Of a stretch of 64,000 bases of DNA, positions 1 through 9,062 are shown in pieces. The DNA comes from Fimbriimonadales bacterium (GTDB lineage Bacteria > Armatimonadota > Fimbriimonadia > Fimbriimonadales > ATM1): assembly GCA_026129745.1 (NCBI GenBank), contig JAHCHL010000017.1:1-64000 (forward strand), written 5' to 3'. Under the pieces are notes generated by a model, which searched no databases, was not told where the DNA came from, and saw nothing but the letters and a program-made list of their open reading frames with translations. Every line of letters starts with the position of its first letter. Position 1 is the stretch's first letter. The translations under genes were made by a program, and so were the position numbers.

Positions 1-818
1 TAAGGCACTTGATCAGATCCTACACACGTGAGGCAGGCGTAAGAAACCTTGAGCGCGAAATCGCTTCTGTGTGCCGCAAAGCGACCCGCCTTTTTGCTGA
101 AGGGAGAATCGAGCCTCTGAAAGTCGATGCGAAATTCATCGAACAATCGCTCGGCAGCCCTCGGTTCATCCGTGATGAGATTGCTGAAAGAGTCCTAAAG
201 CCTGGAGTTTCGGTAGGTTTAGCATGGACACCGTCCGGTGGTGATGTACTCTTTGTTGAAGCAGTAAAGATGCCCGGTAAAGGAGATCTAATTCTTACGG
301 GGCAGCTCGGGGACGTTATGAGGGAGTCTGCTCGGGCTGCATTGAGTTACTTGAGAACTCGAGCTGAAGACTTAGGTATCGACCCGCAAGAGTTTCACAA
401 AGAAGACATTCACTTGCACGTGCCCGCAGGCGCGGTTCCAAAGGACGGTCCAAGCGCTGGTATCACAATACTTTCTGCACTCGCGAGTCTTTTTACGAAT
501 CGTCCTGTCAAACAAAGGCTTGCTATGACTGGAGAACTCACGCTGACCGGGCAGGTGTTGCCAGTTGGTGGCATCAAGGAAAAGGTTCTTGCAGCATATA
601 GAGCAGGGATAACATCATTGATTCTATGTGATCAAAACGAGAAGGATGTAAAGGATGACATTCCTACAAACGTTCAAAAGAAGATTCGTATTCACTACGT
701 ATCGACTGCCGACGAAGTCTTGAAGCTCGGTCTGGCAACGAAGTCTGGCCACAATCGAAACGGCAAGGTCCCAAGAAAGGCGCCACTAAGGCCAGCCAAA
801 TCCAGCCGGAAGAGGTAA
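1..818 (+). CDS. lon: Lon protease, C-terminal part (5' end outside window)
   Basis: This is the end of the ATP-dependent cytosolic protease Lon, which degrades misfolded and regulatory proteins. The reading frame is open to the window edge (first full codon at position 3), so the N-domain and most of the AAA+ module lie upstream. What remains is the end of the AAA+ lid (YTREAGVRNLER is a highly conserved Lon stretch) and the complete proteolytic domain. The catalytic serine sits in PKDGPSAG and the lysine in GGIKEK; the spacing of 43 residues between Ser and the second Lys equals that of E. coli Lon S679/K722. The C-terminus carries a short basic tail (RPAKSSRKR). The next gene follows after 12 bases on the same strand. 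Family assignment is secure; only the start is missing. Confidence 0.97.
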   Translation, partial: RHLIRSYTREAGVRNLEREIASVCRKATRLFAEGRIEPLKVDAKFIEQSLGSPRFIRDEIAERVLKPGVSVGLAWTPSGGDVLFVEAVKMPGKGDLILTGQLGDVMRESARAALSYLRTRAEDLGIDPQEFHKEDIHLHVPAGAVPKDGPSAGITILSALASLFTNRPVKQRLAMTGELTLTGQVLPVGGIKEKVLAAYRAGITSLILCDQNEKDVKDDIPTNVQKKIRIHYVSTADEVLKLGLATKSGHNRNGKVPRKAPLRPAKSSRKR

Positions 819-830
819 AACGGGCAGCGG

Positions 831-1595
831 ATGGAAACTTCTGTCCAATCGAGCCAGCAATATCCGCCGAGAGTCGAAATTCTTGGCATCGGAGTCGACC
901 CTGTGTCGATGGAGGAGGCGTTAGCCCGTATCGAGCGATTCATTACGGAAGGTGTACCGCGAATGGTCGTGACTGCTGACTCTAGCGGCATTGTAGAAGC
1001 GCAATCCGACGTTCAGTGGAGGGATATCCTTCTTAATGCTGATCTGGTGACGCCTGACAGCGCTGGAGTAGTGTGGGCATCGCGAAGACTGGGATCACCG
1101 GTTAGGGATCGTGTTAGCGGCGTGGACTTAGTCGAAAAAATTTGCCACATATCTTCAATCAAAGGATGGCGACTCTTCTTTCTCGGTGCCGGAAAGGGAG
1201 TTGCTGATCAAGCAGCAGACAAGATGCGGCTCAAGTATCCAGGCGTGAACATAGTAGGAACACATGATGGATTCTTTCCGAAGTCAGATGAAGTCTCTGT
1301 CGTTGCTGAAGTGCGAGGTTCAGCGCCTGATGTTGTCTTCGTAGCAATGGGAATTCCGAAACAAGAGAAATTCATTGCTGAGCATTTGTACGAATTCGGT
1401 GCAAAGGTTGCAATGGGTGTTGGTGGAACGTTCGATGTTCTCAGCGGCAGTGTTCGCCGTGCGCCCAAGCTTCTCCAAAGGCTGCGTCTCGAGTGGCTCT
1501 GGAGACTCATTCTGCGACCTTCCAAGTGGCGCAAGAACATCTTGCTCCCGAAGTTCTGGTGGCGGGTTGTAACTTCAAAGAAAGTCCGAGACTAA
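831..1595 (+). CDS. WecG/TagA/CpsF-family glycosyltransferase
   Basis: A 254-residue protein of the WecG/TagA/CpsF family (GT26). Members transfer ManNAc-type sugars to undecaprenyl-linked intermediates in wall polysaccharide, teichoic acid or exopolysaccharide synthesis at the cytoplasmic face of the membrane. Family hallmarks visible are VTADSSGIVEAQ near the N-terminus (the usual form is T-N-x-x), the TPDSAGVVWASRRLG block, the FLGAGKGVADQAA loop and VFVAMGIPKQEKFI followed by GVGGTFDVLSG. The C-terminus is basic and amphipathic (RLEWLWRLILRPSKWRK), typical of the membrane-binding tail. It lies 12 bases after lon and overlaps the convergent mqnD stop by a few bases. No other polysaccharide gene is adjacent, so the actual acceptor is unknown. 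Confidence 0.9.
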   Translation: METSVQSSQQYPPRVEILGIGVDPVSMEEALARIERFITEGVPRMVVTADSSGIVEAQSDVQWRDILLNADLVTPDSAGVVWASRRLGSPVRDRVSGVDLVEKICHISSIKGWRLFFLGAGKGVADQAADKMRLKYPGVNIVGTHDGFFPKSDEVSVVAEVRGSAPDVVFVAMGIPKQEKFIAEHLYEFGAKVAMGVGGTFDVLSGSVRRAPKLLQRLRLEWLWRLILRPSKWRKNILLPKFWWRVVTSKKVRD

Positions 1596-2422
1596 TCGAC
1601 GACCATAATGTCGACCGGTGGAACGATGCCAGCTTTAGCTCCCCTCGAAAGCAACAAGCGAATGGCTGCAATCCCGTCATCACCCATATCGAGTGTTCGT
1701 TCATTGACATACATGCCTACGAACGTATCACTCGTCTCGGCGTCCAAGCCCCGCGCGAACTGAAGGGCATACTTCAAAGCTTCGGATCTATTGTTCAACC
1801 CGGCTTCGATGCTGGCTTTCATCACGCGGTTCAATTCTCTGACGGCGCTCTCGCCTAAGTCTCGCCGAACGACGTTAACTCCCAGCGGTAGAGGAAGGCC
1901 GGTCTCTTCCTGCCACCATTTGCCAAAGTCCGCGACGAGCATCAGGCCCTCGTTTTTCCAAGTCAATTGGCCTTCATGGATGATGAGTCCTGCCTCGAAT
2001 CGGCCTTCGCTCACTGCAGGCATGATTTCGTCGAACGGTACGACTTCATACCTTGGATTTGGCAAAAACAAATTAAGTTGTAAGAAGGCGCTGGTCAACT
2101 TTCCAGGAACCGCAATGACGGTCTCCTTTAACTCCTCGTAGGACAGCGACCTTCTCGCCACGATCATGGGGCCATATCCGTCTCCAAACGAGCCCCCGTG
2201 CCTGAGAAGTGCATACTTGTCAGCAACGTGCGCATAAGCGTGCACCGAAACCGCCGTGGTTTCAAGTCGGCCTTCTATCGCCCATTCATTCAGAGTTTGA
2301 ATGTCACGCAGGATGTGTTCGAACTCGTACTGCGAGTCGACGGCGCCAGATGCGAGGCCCCAAAACATGAAAGCATCGTCTGAATCGGGAGAATGCCCGA
2401 TCTGAATCTTAGTTTTTGTCAT
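1592..2422 (-). CDS. mqnD: 1,4-dihydroxy-6-naphthoate synthase MqnD
   Basis: This 276-residue protein matches MqnD of the futalosine pathway, which converts cyclic dehypoxanthinyl futalosine to 1,4-dihydroxy-6-naphthoate on the way to menaquinone. The N-terminal signature GHSPDSDDAFMFWGL is characteristic, and the protein keeps the two-lobed periplasmic-binding-protein-like layout with HGGSFGDGYGPM and the LPLGVNVVRRDLG region. Its presence implies that menaquinone is made by the futalosine rather than the classical Men route (inference; mqnA, mqnB and mqnC are not in this window). It is the last gene of a six-gene minus-strand run starting at hrcA and begins 9 bases after the preceding gene's stop. 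Confidence 0.92.
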   Translation of the reverse strand: MTKTKIQIGHSPDSDDAFMFWGLASGAVDSQYEFEHILRDIQTLNEWAIEGRLETTAVSVHAYAHVADKYALLRHGGSFGDGYGPMIVARRSLSYEELKETVIAVPGKLTSAFLQLNLFLPNPRYEVVPFDEIMPAVSEGRFEAGLIIHEGQLTWKNEGLMLVADFGKWWQEETGLPLPLGVNVVRRDLGESAVRELNRVMKASIEAGLNNRSEALKYALQFARGLDAETSDTFVGMYVNERTLDMGDDGIAAIRLLLSRGAKAGIVPPVDIMVVD

Positions 2423-2431
2423 GGAAGGACT

Positions 2432-2836
2432 CTAATTTTGCTCAAACCCGAAGTCGTCGTCGATGTCGAACTCCGACGCATCGTCCAATTCATAAGAATC
2501 AAGCTCGCGCAGCAGCAGGATACGCAAATTGTCGATCATGAAATGAATATCGCCAACGTGCATCGAATCATAGATTCGCTCCTGAAGCAATACTTCTGAT
2601 TCAAGACGGGCAAGTGCTCCGAGAGCTACCTGGCAAAACCTGTGACGGTCGTCCTCGGTGCCCCTGCCATGACCTTCCGCGATTGCAGAAGGGATGCGAA
2701 TCGCGCTCTGCCGCATTTCCATGATCAGTCCCAATTGTTCATGCTCCGGAAGTCTATCGGCTTCGCGATAGACCTTTTCGGCCAGGTCCATTCCTAATTT
2801 CCAGGTCTCGCTTTCGCGAAATGCTCTCGGATCCAT
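2432..2836 (-). CDS. Four-helix-bundle protein (S23 / 23S IVS family)
   Basis: A 134-residue, mostly helical protein of the four-helix-bundle family first seen encoded in 23S rRNA intervening sequences. The core includes the segments ESETWKLGMDLAEKVYR, MRQSAIRIPSAIAEGHGRG and an ALGALARLESEVLLQERI helix. The RIPSAIAEG motif is the family's signature. Here the gene is free-standing in a protein-coding operon, not inside an rRNA gene. The C-terminal 20 residues are strongly acidic (DDASEFDIDDDFGFEQN), an extension I do not associate with the core family. The biochemical role is unknown. It is 9 bases from both neighbours, so co-transcription with them is likely. Confidence 0.82.
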   Translation of the reverse strand: MDPRAFRESETWKLGMDLAEKVYREADRLPEHEQLGLIMEMRQSAIRIPSAIAEGHGRGTEDDRHRFCQVALGALARLESEVLLQERIYDSMHVGDIHFMIDNLRILLLRELDSYELDDASEFDIDDDFGFEQN

Positions 2837-2845
2837 CTTCTGTCT

Positions 2846-3394
2846 CTATTTCGGGTCTCGCCGTGGTATGTCCGCGGTAAGTGTTAGCGTACCCTCCAGC
2901 CTTATCTTCCCGTTGCCTATCTCGATGGATCGAACAACAGTATCGACCGGCCAACCTGTCAAGTCGATGAGAGGATTGATCTTCCCCAGTTGATCCTTGA
3001 CCATTCCTTCAGGTGCGCCAACTCCGCCAACTTCTGCCCTGTTTGGGACGAAATTTAGTTTCCCGTCCGTGAACTCAAGAATCCCTTCGGCGCCAACTTC
3101 GACCGGCAAAATGGCCACCTTAAGCGTTGCGACAACTTGTAGTTGCCCGTTCTTGGTGCTCACTCTAAACCCGGACAGCCCCGATGGCTGCTTAGTGTTC
3201 AAGTAACTCGCGACGTCCTCAGCACTAACCTGAACAACGAGGTCCACTCGGGTGCCCTCGGTCGCTTGCCACGGCGAACAGGGAACTACAGGCCCCGGAA
3301 ATGCCAGGTCAACTGATTCGATTCGAAACCCATCAGGTAGCACAAGACCCAAGGCGGAAACGTCGAGTTCGGTAGCCCGGACAACTTTTTCCAT
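2846..3394 (-). CDS. DUF2993-like (LmeA-type) lipid-binding domain protein
   Basis: A 182-residue protein resembling DUF2993/LmeA-family beta-rich proteins, which bind phospholipids or act at membranes. Supporting features are the alternating beta pattern (VDLVVQVSAEDVASYLN, GFRVSTKNGQLQVVATL, then an IRLEGTLTLTADIP end) and the typical INPLIDLTGWP segment before the last strands. No signal peptide is visible, so it is probably cytoplasmic or peripheral. The ATG shares one base with the stop of the upstream UPF0182 gene (TGATG), so the two are translationally coupled. Assignment rests on pattern recognition only; a different small beta-domain family is possible. Confidence 0.6.
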   Translation of the reverse strand: MEKVVRATELDVSALGLVLPDGFRIESVDLAFPGPVVPCSPWQATEGTRVDLVVQVSAEDVASYLNTKQPSGLSGFRVSTKNGQLQVVATLKVAILPVEVGAEGILEFTDGKLNFVPNRAEVGGVGAPEGMVKDQLGKINPLIDLTGWPVDTVVRSIEIGNGKIRLEGTLTLTADIPRRDPK

Positions 3395-6213
3395 CAGTTG
3401 TTGCTTCTCGCAGCTTCTTCTAAAAGGGCGCGTGCGCGTTTCTGGGCTTCACCATAGGCTGACCAGTCTCCGTTTCGCAATGCCACATCCGCTTCATCGA
3501 GCGCTCGAAGTGCCTGTCTCAACTTTTCTATTGCCATGGATTCAGCAGGCAACCTTTGCTCGGTAGGCGGCGCAGTTTCTTGTGGCTGGGTCGGAGCTTC
3601 TTCCTTTGGAATGGTCGGGGCTGCTGCCCCCAGGACCGCCAGCAGCTTGTCGAGTGCTTGCTGATACGTGTCGGCGAACACGACGTTGTCGCCTGCTGCC
3701 ATAACGACGATTCGAAGTTGAGGTGTGATCGCTCCTTCTGCACGTGCAGCCTCCAAAAACATAGTCTTCGAGTAAACGACACTGTTTCCTACCGGAATGA
3801 CGAGCATATTTCCAGGAAGAACGCGGCTTCCAAATTGCCCAAGTAGTGTCAATCTTGCACTCAAATCTGGCTCCGTTTGCAACTGCGCTTCTTGTTGCTC
3901 TGGTCCGATGACGTTTTGGTTGCCCTGGAATGAATAAAGCGTAAGTTCGCCATATCGATCGGGATCGCAGTGCGCTGCGAGCCACCCAATCATGTTCGGT
4001 CTTCCAATAGGCGTAAATGGAAGAATCAGCATGAACCTTGCTATCTCATCATCCGGCAGCTTCATCTGGACATAGTAAGGCGGCAGCTGCCGCTCCTGGC
4101 CAGACACCCTTGGGATTTGCCACGCGTCCTCGCCTCTGAAGAATCGCGTCACATCGGTAACGTGATAGCGTGACAGCTGCATCGACTGAACGGAGAATAG
4201 GTCTTCAGGATATCGAAAATGCGCCCGCACTCCATTAGGTGCGTTGTCGGCAGATTGGAGAATTCCTGGATAGATGCGATCGTATGCACGGATGATTGGG
4301 TCATTTGGCTCAGTAATGTACGCATTCCAATCGCCCGTATAGGCATCGATTGTAAGCTTGACGCTGTTGCGCATGTAATTGAATCGACCCCTTTCGATCG
4401 CCGTGGGCTGACTGTAAGGAATCTTGTCGGTCATGGTGTAGCCATCCATGATCCAGAGAAGTCGTCCATCGACGATAGTAATGTACGGGTCACGGTCCCA
4501 TCGAACGAATGGAACAAGCTTGGCGGCACGGGTCCGGATGTTTCTCCGCCAAAGGAGCCTCGAATCGCTCGTTATGTCCTGGGTAAACAGCAGGTCCCTG
4601 TCACCTAACACCCAAGCAAACACGATCTTCGAAAGTCCTCCGCTAATGGGTACGCCGCGTTTGCCTTGCCACCGATGTTCGACCTCCGCTCCACCAAGAT
4701 AATCGAACTCCGCAAGCCGTGTGCCAACGAATATGTAATCGCCATCAGACCGAAACGAGTCGCCAAAGTAGATGCGCGGCTCATCGACCCTTAGTTCGGG
4801 TCGTCCAACGGGAGGCACGTCTTTCAGCAGATAAACCGGCATGCCATCAGGGGTCGCTTCATTGACAGCGACAGCGACAATCCCGCTCCCATGCGTGTAC
4901 TGCATATGTATGTTTTGCCATCCGCGCCTTGAAGGATCAAGTCCTTCGACATCGATCTCTCGCGCACCGACCATGACGAGCCTCTGTTCGCCATCGATCA
5001 CGTAACGATCCACATCGATATCAGGAAACACAAAGTAGTCTCGCAATGCTTGCCGAACATTCACGTTCTTCTGCAAGAGCGTCGGATCCCACAAGCGAAG
5101 ATTCACAAATGTCGCCTCTGCCGATTCAAGTGCTTGTCGGTCCGGGGCGACCTGGGCTTCGAAGGGAACAACCGATATCTTGTCGAGTGCATAAGCCCAT
5201 CGGGTTGCTTCGATGCCTCTTGCCAAGTAAGGCGTTTGGAGTCGAAGTTCATTCGGATTGACTCGATAAGTCTGCGTGAAGCCTGGTGCAATGACGACGC
5301 CAAAAATGAATGTCAAAGCTGACACGGCCGCACCTGCGCCTGCAACTACGATTGGAGTCGAAACTCTGAGCGTGAACATACTGGCAATCGCAAAGAACCA
5401 AAGAATGTACGCAAGGAAGCCCATGGCGCCAACGCCAACTAAATCGGCATGTCCAGGCCCTGCAAATCGTTCATGTACGGCGAATAGGGAATCGTATCGC
5501 GAAAGCCAGGCGCCCCAGCCGAGGATCGCAAAGCCACTGGACGCGAGAATCGCAAGTTGCGTTCGCATGACTTTCGCGCCTAACGCTTGTCTCCCAGTAG
5601 CGACAATGCTGCCGACGCCAAAAAACACAGCGACTGCGACAATGGCGCACAACAACCATAGCGCCCAAAGCCATCCCTGAATTCCTTGCAATAGTGAAAG
5701 CTTGAAGACATAAAATGAAATGTCGTTTCCAAAAACCGGATCTGCCTTCCCAAACAAAACGGCATTCTGATACAGCAGCCAGTCTTCCCACCTTGCTGCG
5801 AGTGAGATTCCGTAGATTAGGCCAAGTACTGGAGCGACATAGAGAACTCCCTTCTTCAGTCCGCTTCGTGCGCGATCGATTGCACCGAGCAATTGCTCAA
5901 CCGCTGCGTCGACTGCAGTCCTAGGTGCTCGACCGGCAACTTCGGCTGCCGTTAAGGCAGCCCGAGCGTTAATGAGGAGAATTGGAGTCGAGACGACCAG
6001 TCCGATCGCAAGCAATAGAAGGCGCGTCTTGAGCTGAGTCGAGAATACAACCGGGGCTTCAGCGTCGAAACGGTACCAAAGATAGTCCGCGAATGTATTT
6101 ACGAACGCTGACCCGAAGGTCAAGAAGAGCAATAGTATCCCGAATACGATGCCCCATCGTATGAGGCGCTTCTTGGCGCGAGGGTCGATTTCAATTTCGA
6201 TTCGATCGCTCAT
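3394..6213 (-). CDS. UPF0182 family large membrane protein
   Basis: A 939-residue protein of the UPF0182 family: integral membrane proteins of unknown function with multiple N-terminal TM helices and a large extracytoplasmic domain. The first 310 residues hold about seven hydrophobic segments, beginning with WGIVFGILLLFLTFGSAF. The soluble part contains the recognised family blocks LRLWDPTLLQKN, YFVFPDIDVDRYVIDG, QNIHMQYTHGSG, RRNIRTRAAKLVPFVRWDRDP and, near residues 645-655, the AYDRIYPGILQ stretch. The C-terminal 90 residues are a Pro/Gln-rich linker followed by an Ala/Arg/Glu helix, standard for the family. The gene follows the ABC-2 permease by 42 bases and overlaps the next ORF by one base. 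Function is unknown. Confidence 0.93.
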   Translation of the reverse strand: MSDRIEIEIDPRAKKRLIRWGIVFGILLLFLTFGSAFVNTFADYLWYRFDAEAPVVFSTQLKTRLLLLAIGLVVSTPILLINARAALTAAEVAGRAPRTAVDAAVEQLLGAIDRARSGLKKGVLYVAPVLGLIYGISLAARWEDWLLYQNAVLFGKADPVFGNDISFYVFKLSLLQGIQGWLWALWLLCAIVAVAVFFGVGSIVATGRQALGAKVMRTQLAILASSGFAILGWGAWLSRYDSLFAVHERFAGPGHADLVGVGAMGFLAYILWFFAIASMFTLRVSTPIVVAGAGAAVSALTFIFGVVIAPGFTQTYRVNPNELRLQTPYLARGIEATRWAYALDKISVVPFEAQVAPDRQALESAEATFVNLRLWDPTLLQKNVNVRQALRDYFVFPDIDVDRYVIDGEQRLVMVGAREIDVEGLDPSRRGWQNIHMQYTHGSGIVAVAVNEATPDGMPVYLLKDVPPVGRPELRVDEPRIYFGDSFRSDGDYIFVGTRLAEFDYLGGAEVEHRWQGKRGVPISGGLSKIVFAWVLGDRDLLFTQDITSDSRLLWRRNIRTRAAKLVPFVRWDRDPYITIVDGRLLWIMDGYTMTDKIPYSQPTAIERGRFNYMRNSVKLTIDAYTGDWNAYITEPNDPIIRAYDRIYPGILQSADNAPNGVRAHFRYPEDLFSVQSMQLSRYHVTDVTRFFRGEDAWQIPRVSGQERQLPPYYVQMKLPDDEIARFMLILPFTPIGRPNMIGWLAAHCDPDRYGELTLYSFQGNQNVIGPEQQEAQLQTEPDLSARLTLLGQFGSRVLPGNMLVIPVGNSVVYSKTMFLEAARAEGAITPQLRIVVMAAGDNVVFADTYQQALDKLLAVLGAAAPTIPKEEAPTQPQETAPPTEQRLPAESMAIEKLRQALRALDEADVALRNGDWSAYGEAQKRARALLEEAARSNN

Positions 6214-6255
6214 ACTGAATTGCAGTTTACCGGCACTATGCGGTAATGGTTGCGG

Positions 6256-7044
6256 CTACGAACTTGCGCTCGTGTAGTGGCGAAGGGCAAACTTCAAGAA
6301 CTTGCGAGAAAACACGAAGAATCCGCAAGCCCAAAGAACGCCGATGATGGCATGTTTTGCGTCGAGTGTGCCGAGCAAGGCCTTTGCGGGCATCGTTGCG
6401 ATGAATGCGAGAGGGAGGTAGTAAGTGAGCAAGACCCGCAGCCTTGCGCCGAAGATGTCGAGCGGAAAGCGCGCGATGTCGAAAACGGTATGACCGAGCA
6501 CCCATAGATTGTCGACACGAACAAGCCAGATGCTCGTTGTCATCATGGTCAGATTGAATGAGTAGAAAATACAAATGGAACATCCGAGCATCAGAAGATA
6601 GAGAACGGTGTCCTTAATACTGGGATTGTGCCCGGCCATCGAAGCACCCACGAAGACGATAACGATGCCAACAAGCAAAGTGCCAATCTCACTGAAGTTG
6701 AACTTTCGAAGGCTTAGGAGAAACTGAATATCGATTGGCTTGACTAAGTCGAAGTCCAATGTTCCTTTGCGAACTTTGTCAGGCAGTTCCACCAATCCAA
6801 AGGTGAAGATTGCATTGACAATCGCCAGGAGAAGAAAGCAAGTCGCCGCCAAGATGTATCCGTCACCTTTCGACCATCCAGCGACGGAGTCAGCATTCAT
6901 ATAAACGACTTGGATGATCAGAATGAAGAAGACCATCCATACGATGTTTTCGCCAACCTTTGCAAGAAAGTTTCCACGGAACTCCAACTCTCGGTTGAAG
7001 CTCGTACGCACGAAATTCTTGTAGATTCGCCAGTAGCTGCGCAC
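6256..7044 (-). CDS. ABC-2 family transporter permease (PF06182-like)
   Basis: A 262-residue integral membrane protein with six hydrophobic segments and the family-typical N-terminus YWRIYKNFVRTSFNRELEFR followed by a first TM helix. The cytoplasmic motif VRKGTLDFDLVKPIDIQF is characteristic of the ABC2_membrane_6 permeases, which normally pair with a second permease and an ATPase for export. Neither partner is present in the window, so the ATPase must be encoded elsewhere. It starts with GTG one base into the hrcA stop (TAGTG), indicating tight translational coupling with hrcA. Substrate is unknown. Confidence 0.85.
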   Translation of the reverse strand: MRSYWRIYKNFVRTSFNRELEFRGNFLAKVGENIVWMVFFILIIQVVYMNADSVAGWSKGDGYILAATCFLLLAIVNAIFTFGLVELPDKVRKGTLDFDLVKPIDIQFLLSLRKFNFSEIGTLLVGIVIVFVGASMAGHNPSIKDTVLYLLMLGCSICIFYSFNLTMMTTSIWLVRVDNLWVLGHTVFDIARFPLDIFGARLRVLLTYYLPLAFIATMPAKALLGTLDAKHAIIGVLWACGFFVFSRKFLKFALRHYTSASS

Positions 7045-8060
7045 TATTTGGAAAGCCTTGTCAGTGCATCAGTTAGTGCCCGAGCGGTTTGACGGACGAG
7101 CGGGACCGTGGACTCGTAGTGCATGCGCGTTGGCCCGATAACTGCGATAGCTCCTGCGTCTTCACCATCAATGTAGAACCTCGCTGCGATCACAGCCAAC
7201 CTCTTGAGCGCATCAGCAGTGTTCTCGCGGCCAATCGCAACACCTGATTCAGACGACGCGGGTCCTTCGATCGCTTCTTGAAGTACGTTGGCGTCCTCGA
7301 GAGCCTGCACAATTTCCGTGAGTGCTTGATAGTCGCGCTGGAACTCCGGTTGATTGACTAAGTATGCGGTGCCTTCAGAAATGACTTTGCCCTCAGACTT
7401 CGATTTCGCAAGACTGCGCAGTTCGCGCCACGCACGCGAGAGCAAGTTTTGGGAAGACGGCTTGAGATCATCGTTGCTTGGGGTTGAACGCCGCGAAAGC
7501 GGCTTCAGCTTGACACCTTCGCTCGCTTGTGTCATGACGTGTGCCACACGTGCGAGATCTTCGGCAGTAAGGTCTTGCGATGATTCGATCAATCTATCTT
7601 CCACAGATGCATTGCTGAAAACCACCACCATCAGCGCACGCTGTGGGGTTATGCTGGTCAGCGATACCTGCCGAACCGTGACTGATCTTTCGCGTAGCGT
7701 GGCGGCGACAGAGACGTGTTGAGTCACACGAGCTAAAAGACGACAAGTATCTGCAAGCAACTCTTCGACATTGTTTATGTCTCGCACCGTGCTGGACGTT
7801 TCGACGTAGTCAGCATCTGTCAGTCGATCAACGTAATATCGGTACCCGCTGTCGCTGGGGATGCGACCCGATGAGGTGTGCGGCTGCTCCAAGTAGCCCC
7901 TCTCGGCAATGTCAGCCAATTCGTTCCGAACGGTTGCCGGCCCAACCCCGAGGTCGTATCGCTCGACGATCAGACCACTACCGACGGGCTCGGCCGTCTC
8001 AACGTATTCGAGAACGACCGCTTTCAGAATCCGTTCCTTTCTTGGCGAGAGCGAGTCCAC
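7044..8060 (-). CDS. hrcA: Heat-inducible transcription repressor HrcA
   Basis: A 338-residue HrcA, the repressor of class I heat-shock genes that binds the CIRCE inverted repeat. The N-terminal winged helix is recognisable from SPRKERILKAVVLEY, EPVGSGLIVERY, GPATVRNELADIAERGYL and HTSSGRIPSDSGYRYYVD. The GAF-like middle and the C-terminal GEDAGAIAVIGPTRMHYE block complete the family. It starts with GTG and heads a minus-strand run with an ABC permease, UPF0182, DUF2993-like, S23 and mqnD, instead of the usual grpE-dnaK-dnaJ. I saw no CIRCE element (TTAGCACTC-N9-GAGTGCTAA) in the 54-base divergent region upstream, so autoregulation is not evident here. Confidence 0.95.
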   Translation of the reverse strand: MDSLSPRKERILKAVVLEYVETAEPVGSGLIVERYDLGVGPATVRNELADIAERGYLEQPHTSSGRIPSDSGYRYYVDRLTDADYVETSSTVRDINNVEELLADTCRLLARVTQHVSVAATLRERSVTVRQVSLTSITPQRALMVVVFSNASVEDRLIESSQDLTAEDLARVAHVMTQASEGVKLKPLSRRSTPSNDDLKPSSQNLLSRAWRELRSLAKSKSEGKVISEGTAYLVNQPEFQRDYQALTEIVQALEDANVLQEAIEGPASSESGVAIGRENTADALKRLAVIAARFYIDGEDAGAIAVIGPTRMHYESTVPLVRQTARALTDALTRLSK

Positions 8061-8114
8061 TGAATCTCGATTGTACTACGGCATTGAGTTCCCGGTCATA
8101 CTTCTCTAATAGCT

Positions 8115-9062
8115 ATGGGCGTTGTCCTGCGAGACGAAGATCTCACAATTGATCCCATTCGAGGAAAAACCGTGGCTGTCCTTGGCTTCGGGTCCCAAGG
8201 CAGCGCACAAGCAATGAACCTACGTGACAGCGGCATCGATGTGATTGTTGGGGTGCGAATGGGTGGCCCCAGCGAGTTGTCAGCACGAAAGCATCGATTT
8301 GAAGTCTTCGAACTCGCTCGCGCTGTTTCCGAAGCTGACTTGATTGCATTGCTCCTGCCAGAGAAAGCGCACGCCGAGGTGATCGAACAAGTGATCGATC
8401 CACATGCAAAGGAGGGCGTAGCGGTTGTCTTCGCCCATGGATACACCGTTGTCTTTGGTGACAGGAAGCCGCGCCCCGATCTCCAAAGAATTCTCGTCGC
8501 GCCAAAGGCTATCGGGCCTCAACTAAGAAAGCTCTACGAAGTTGGATCTGGCGCTGCCGCCCTGATCGCCGCTGATCCGGGCGACATCGAACTTGCAAAG
8601 GCCTATGCCAAAGCCTTGGGATGCGGTCGAAGAGCGGTTATCGAATCCAGCTTTAGAGAAGAGACCGAAACGGATCTTTTTGGAGAACAGGCAGTCCTAT
8701 GTGGCGGCATTCCGTCTCTTGCGATTGCCGCTTTCGAAACTCTCGTCGACGCCGGCTACAGTCCGGAGGCTGCTTATTTTGAATGCCTATTCGAGATCAA
8801 GCTGATCGCCGACATGATGTTTGAATACGGAATAGCAGGCATGGTAGACCGAATAAGCGATACGGCCCAGTTCGGCGCGATGCAAGCAGGTCCAAGAATT
8901 GTAAACGAGGCCGTTAGACTTAGCATGCGCGATCTATTGGTCAAGATTCAGACCGGCAAATTTGCACAAGAGAATCGGCAAGGAGATACGAGTGAGTGGC
9001 GAGAAGCTTTGCGCAGTCACTTGATTGAGAGGGTGAGATTGGACTTGGAGCGCAAGGTGTGA
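8115..9062 (+). CDS. ilvC: Ketol-acid reductoisomerase (divergent class I)
   Basis: A 315-residue class I ketol-acid reductoisomerase, which converts acetohydroxy acids to dihydroxy acids in branched-chain amino-acid synthesis. The NAD(P)-binding motif GFGSQG, the VFAHGYTVVFG block with the catalytic His, the metal site DLFGEQAVLCGG and the knotted helical domain (ECLFEIKLIADMMFEYGIAGM, ISDTAQFGA) are all present. Two deviations stand out: the usual GSQGHA reads GSQGSA, and the near-universal PKGPG loop reads PKAIG. The protein is also about 15 residues shorter than most class I enzymes. No ilvB, ilvN or ilvD neighbours are seen; it is coupled (GTGA) to an NFACT gene. It could be a functional variant or a paralogue with altered substrate. 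Confidence 0.85.
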   Translation: MGVVLRDEDLTIDPIRGKTVAVLGFGSQGSAQAMNLRDSGIDVIVGVRMGGPSELSARKHRFEVFELARAVSEADLIALLLPEKAHAEVIEQVIDPHAKEGVAVVFAHGYTVVFGDRKPRPDLQRILVAPKAIGPQLRKLYEVGSGAAALIAADPGDIELAKAYAKALGCGRRAVIESSFREETETDLFGEQAVLCGGIPSLAIAAFETLVDAGYSPEAAYFECLFEIKLIADMMFEYGIAGMVDRISDTAQFGAMQAGPRIVNEAVRLSMRDLLVKIQTGKFAQENRQGDTSEWREALRSHLIERVRLDLERKV

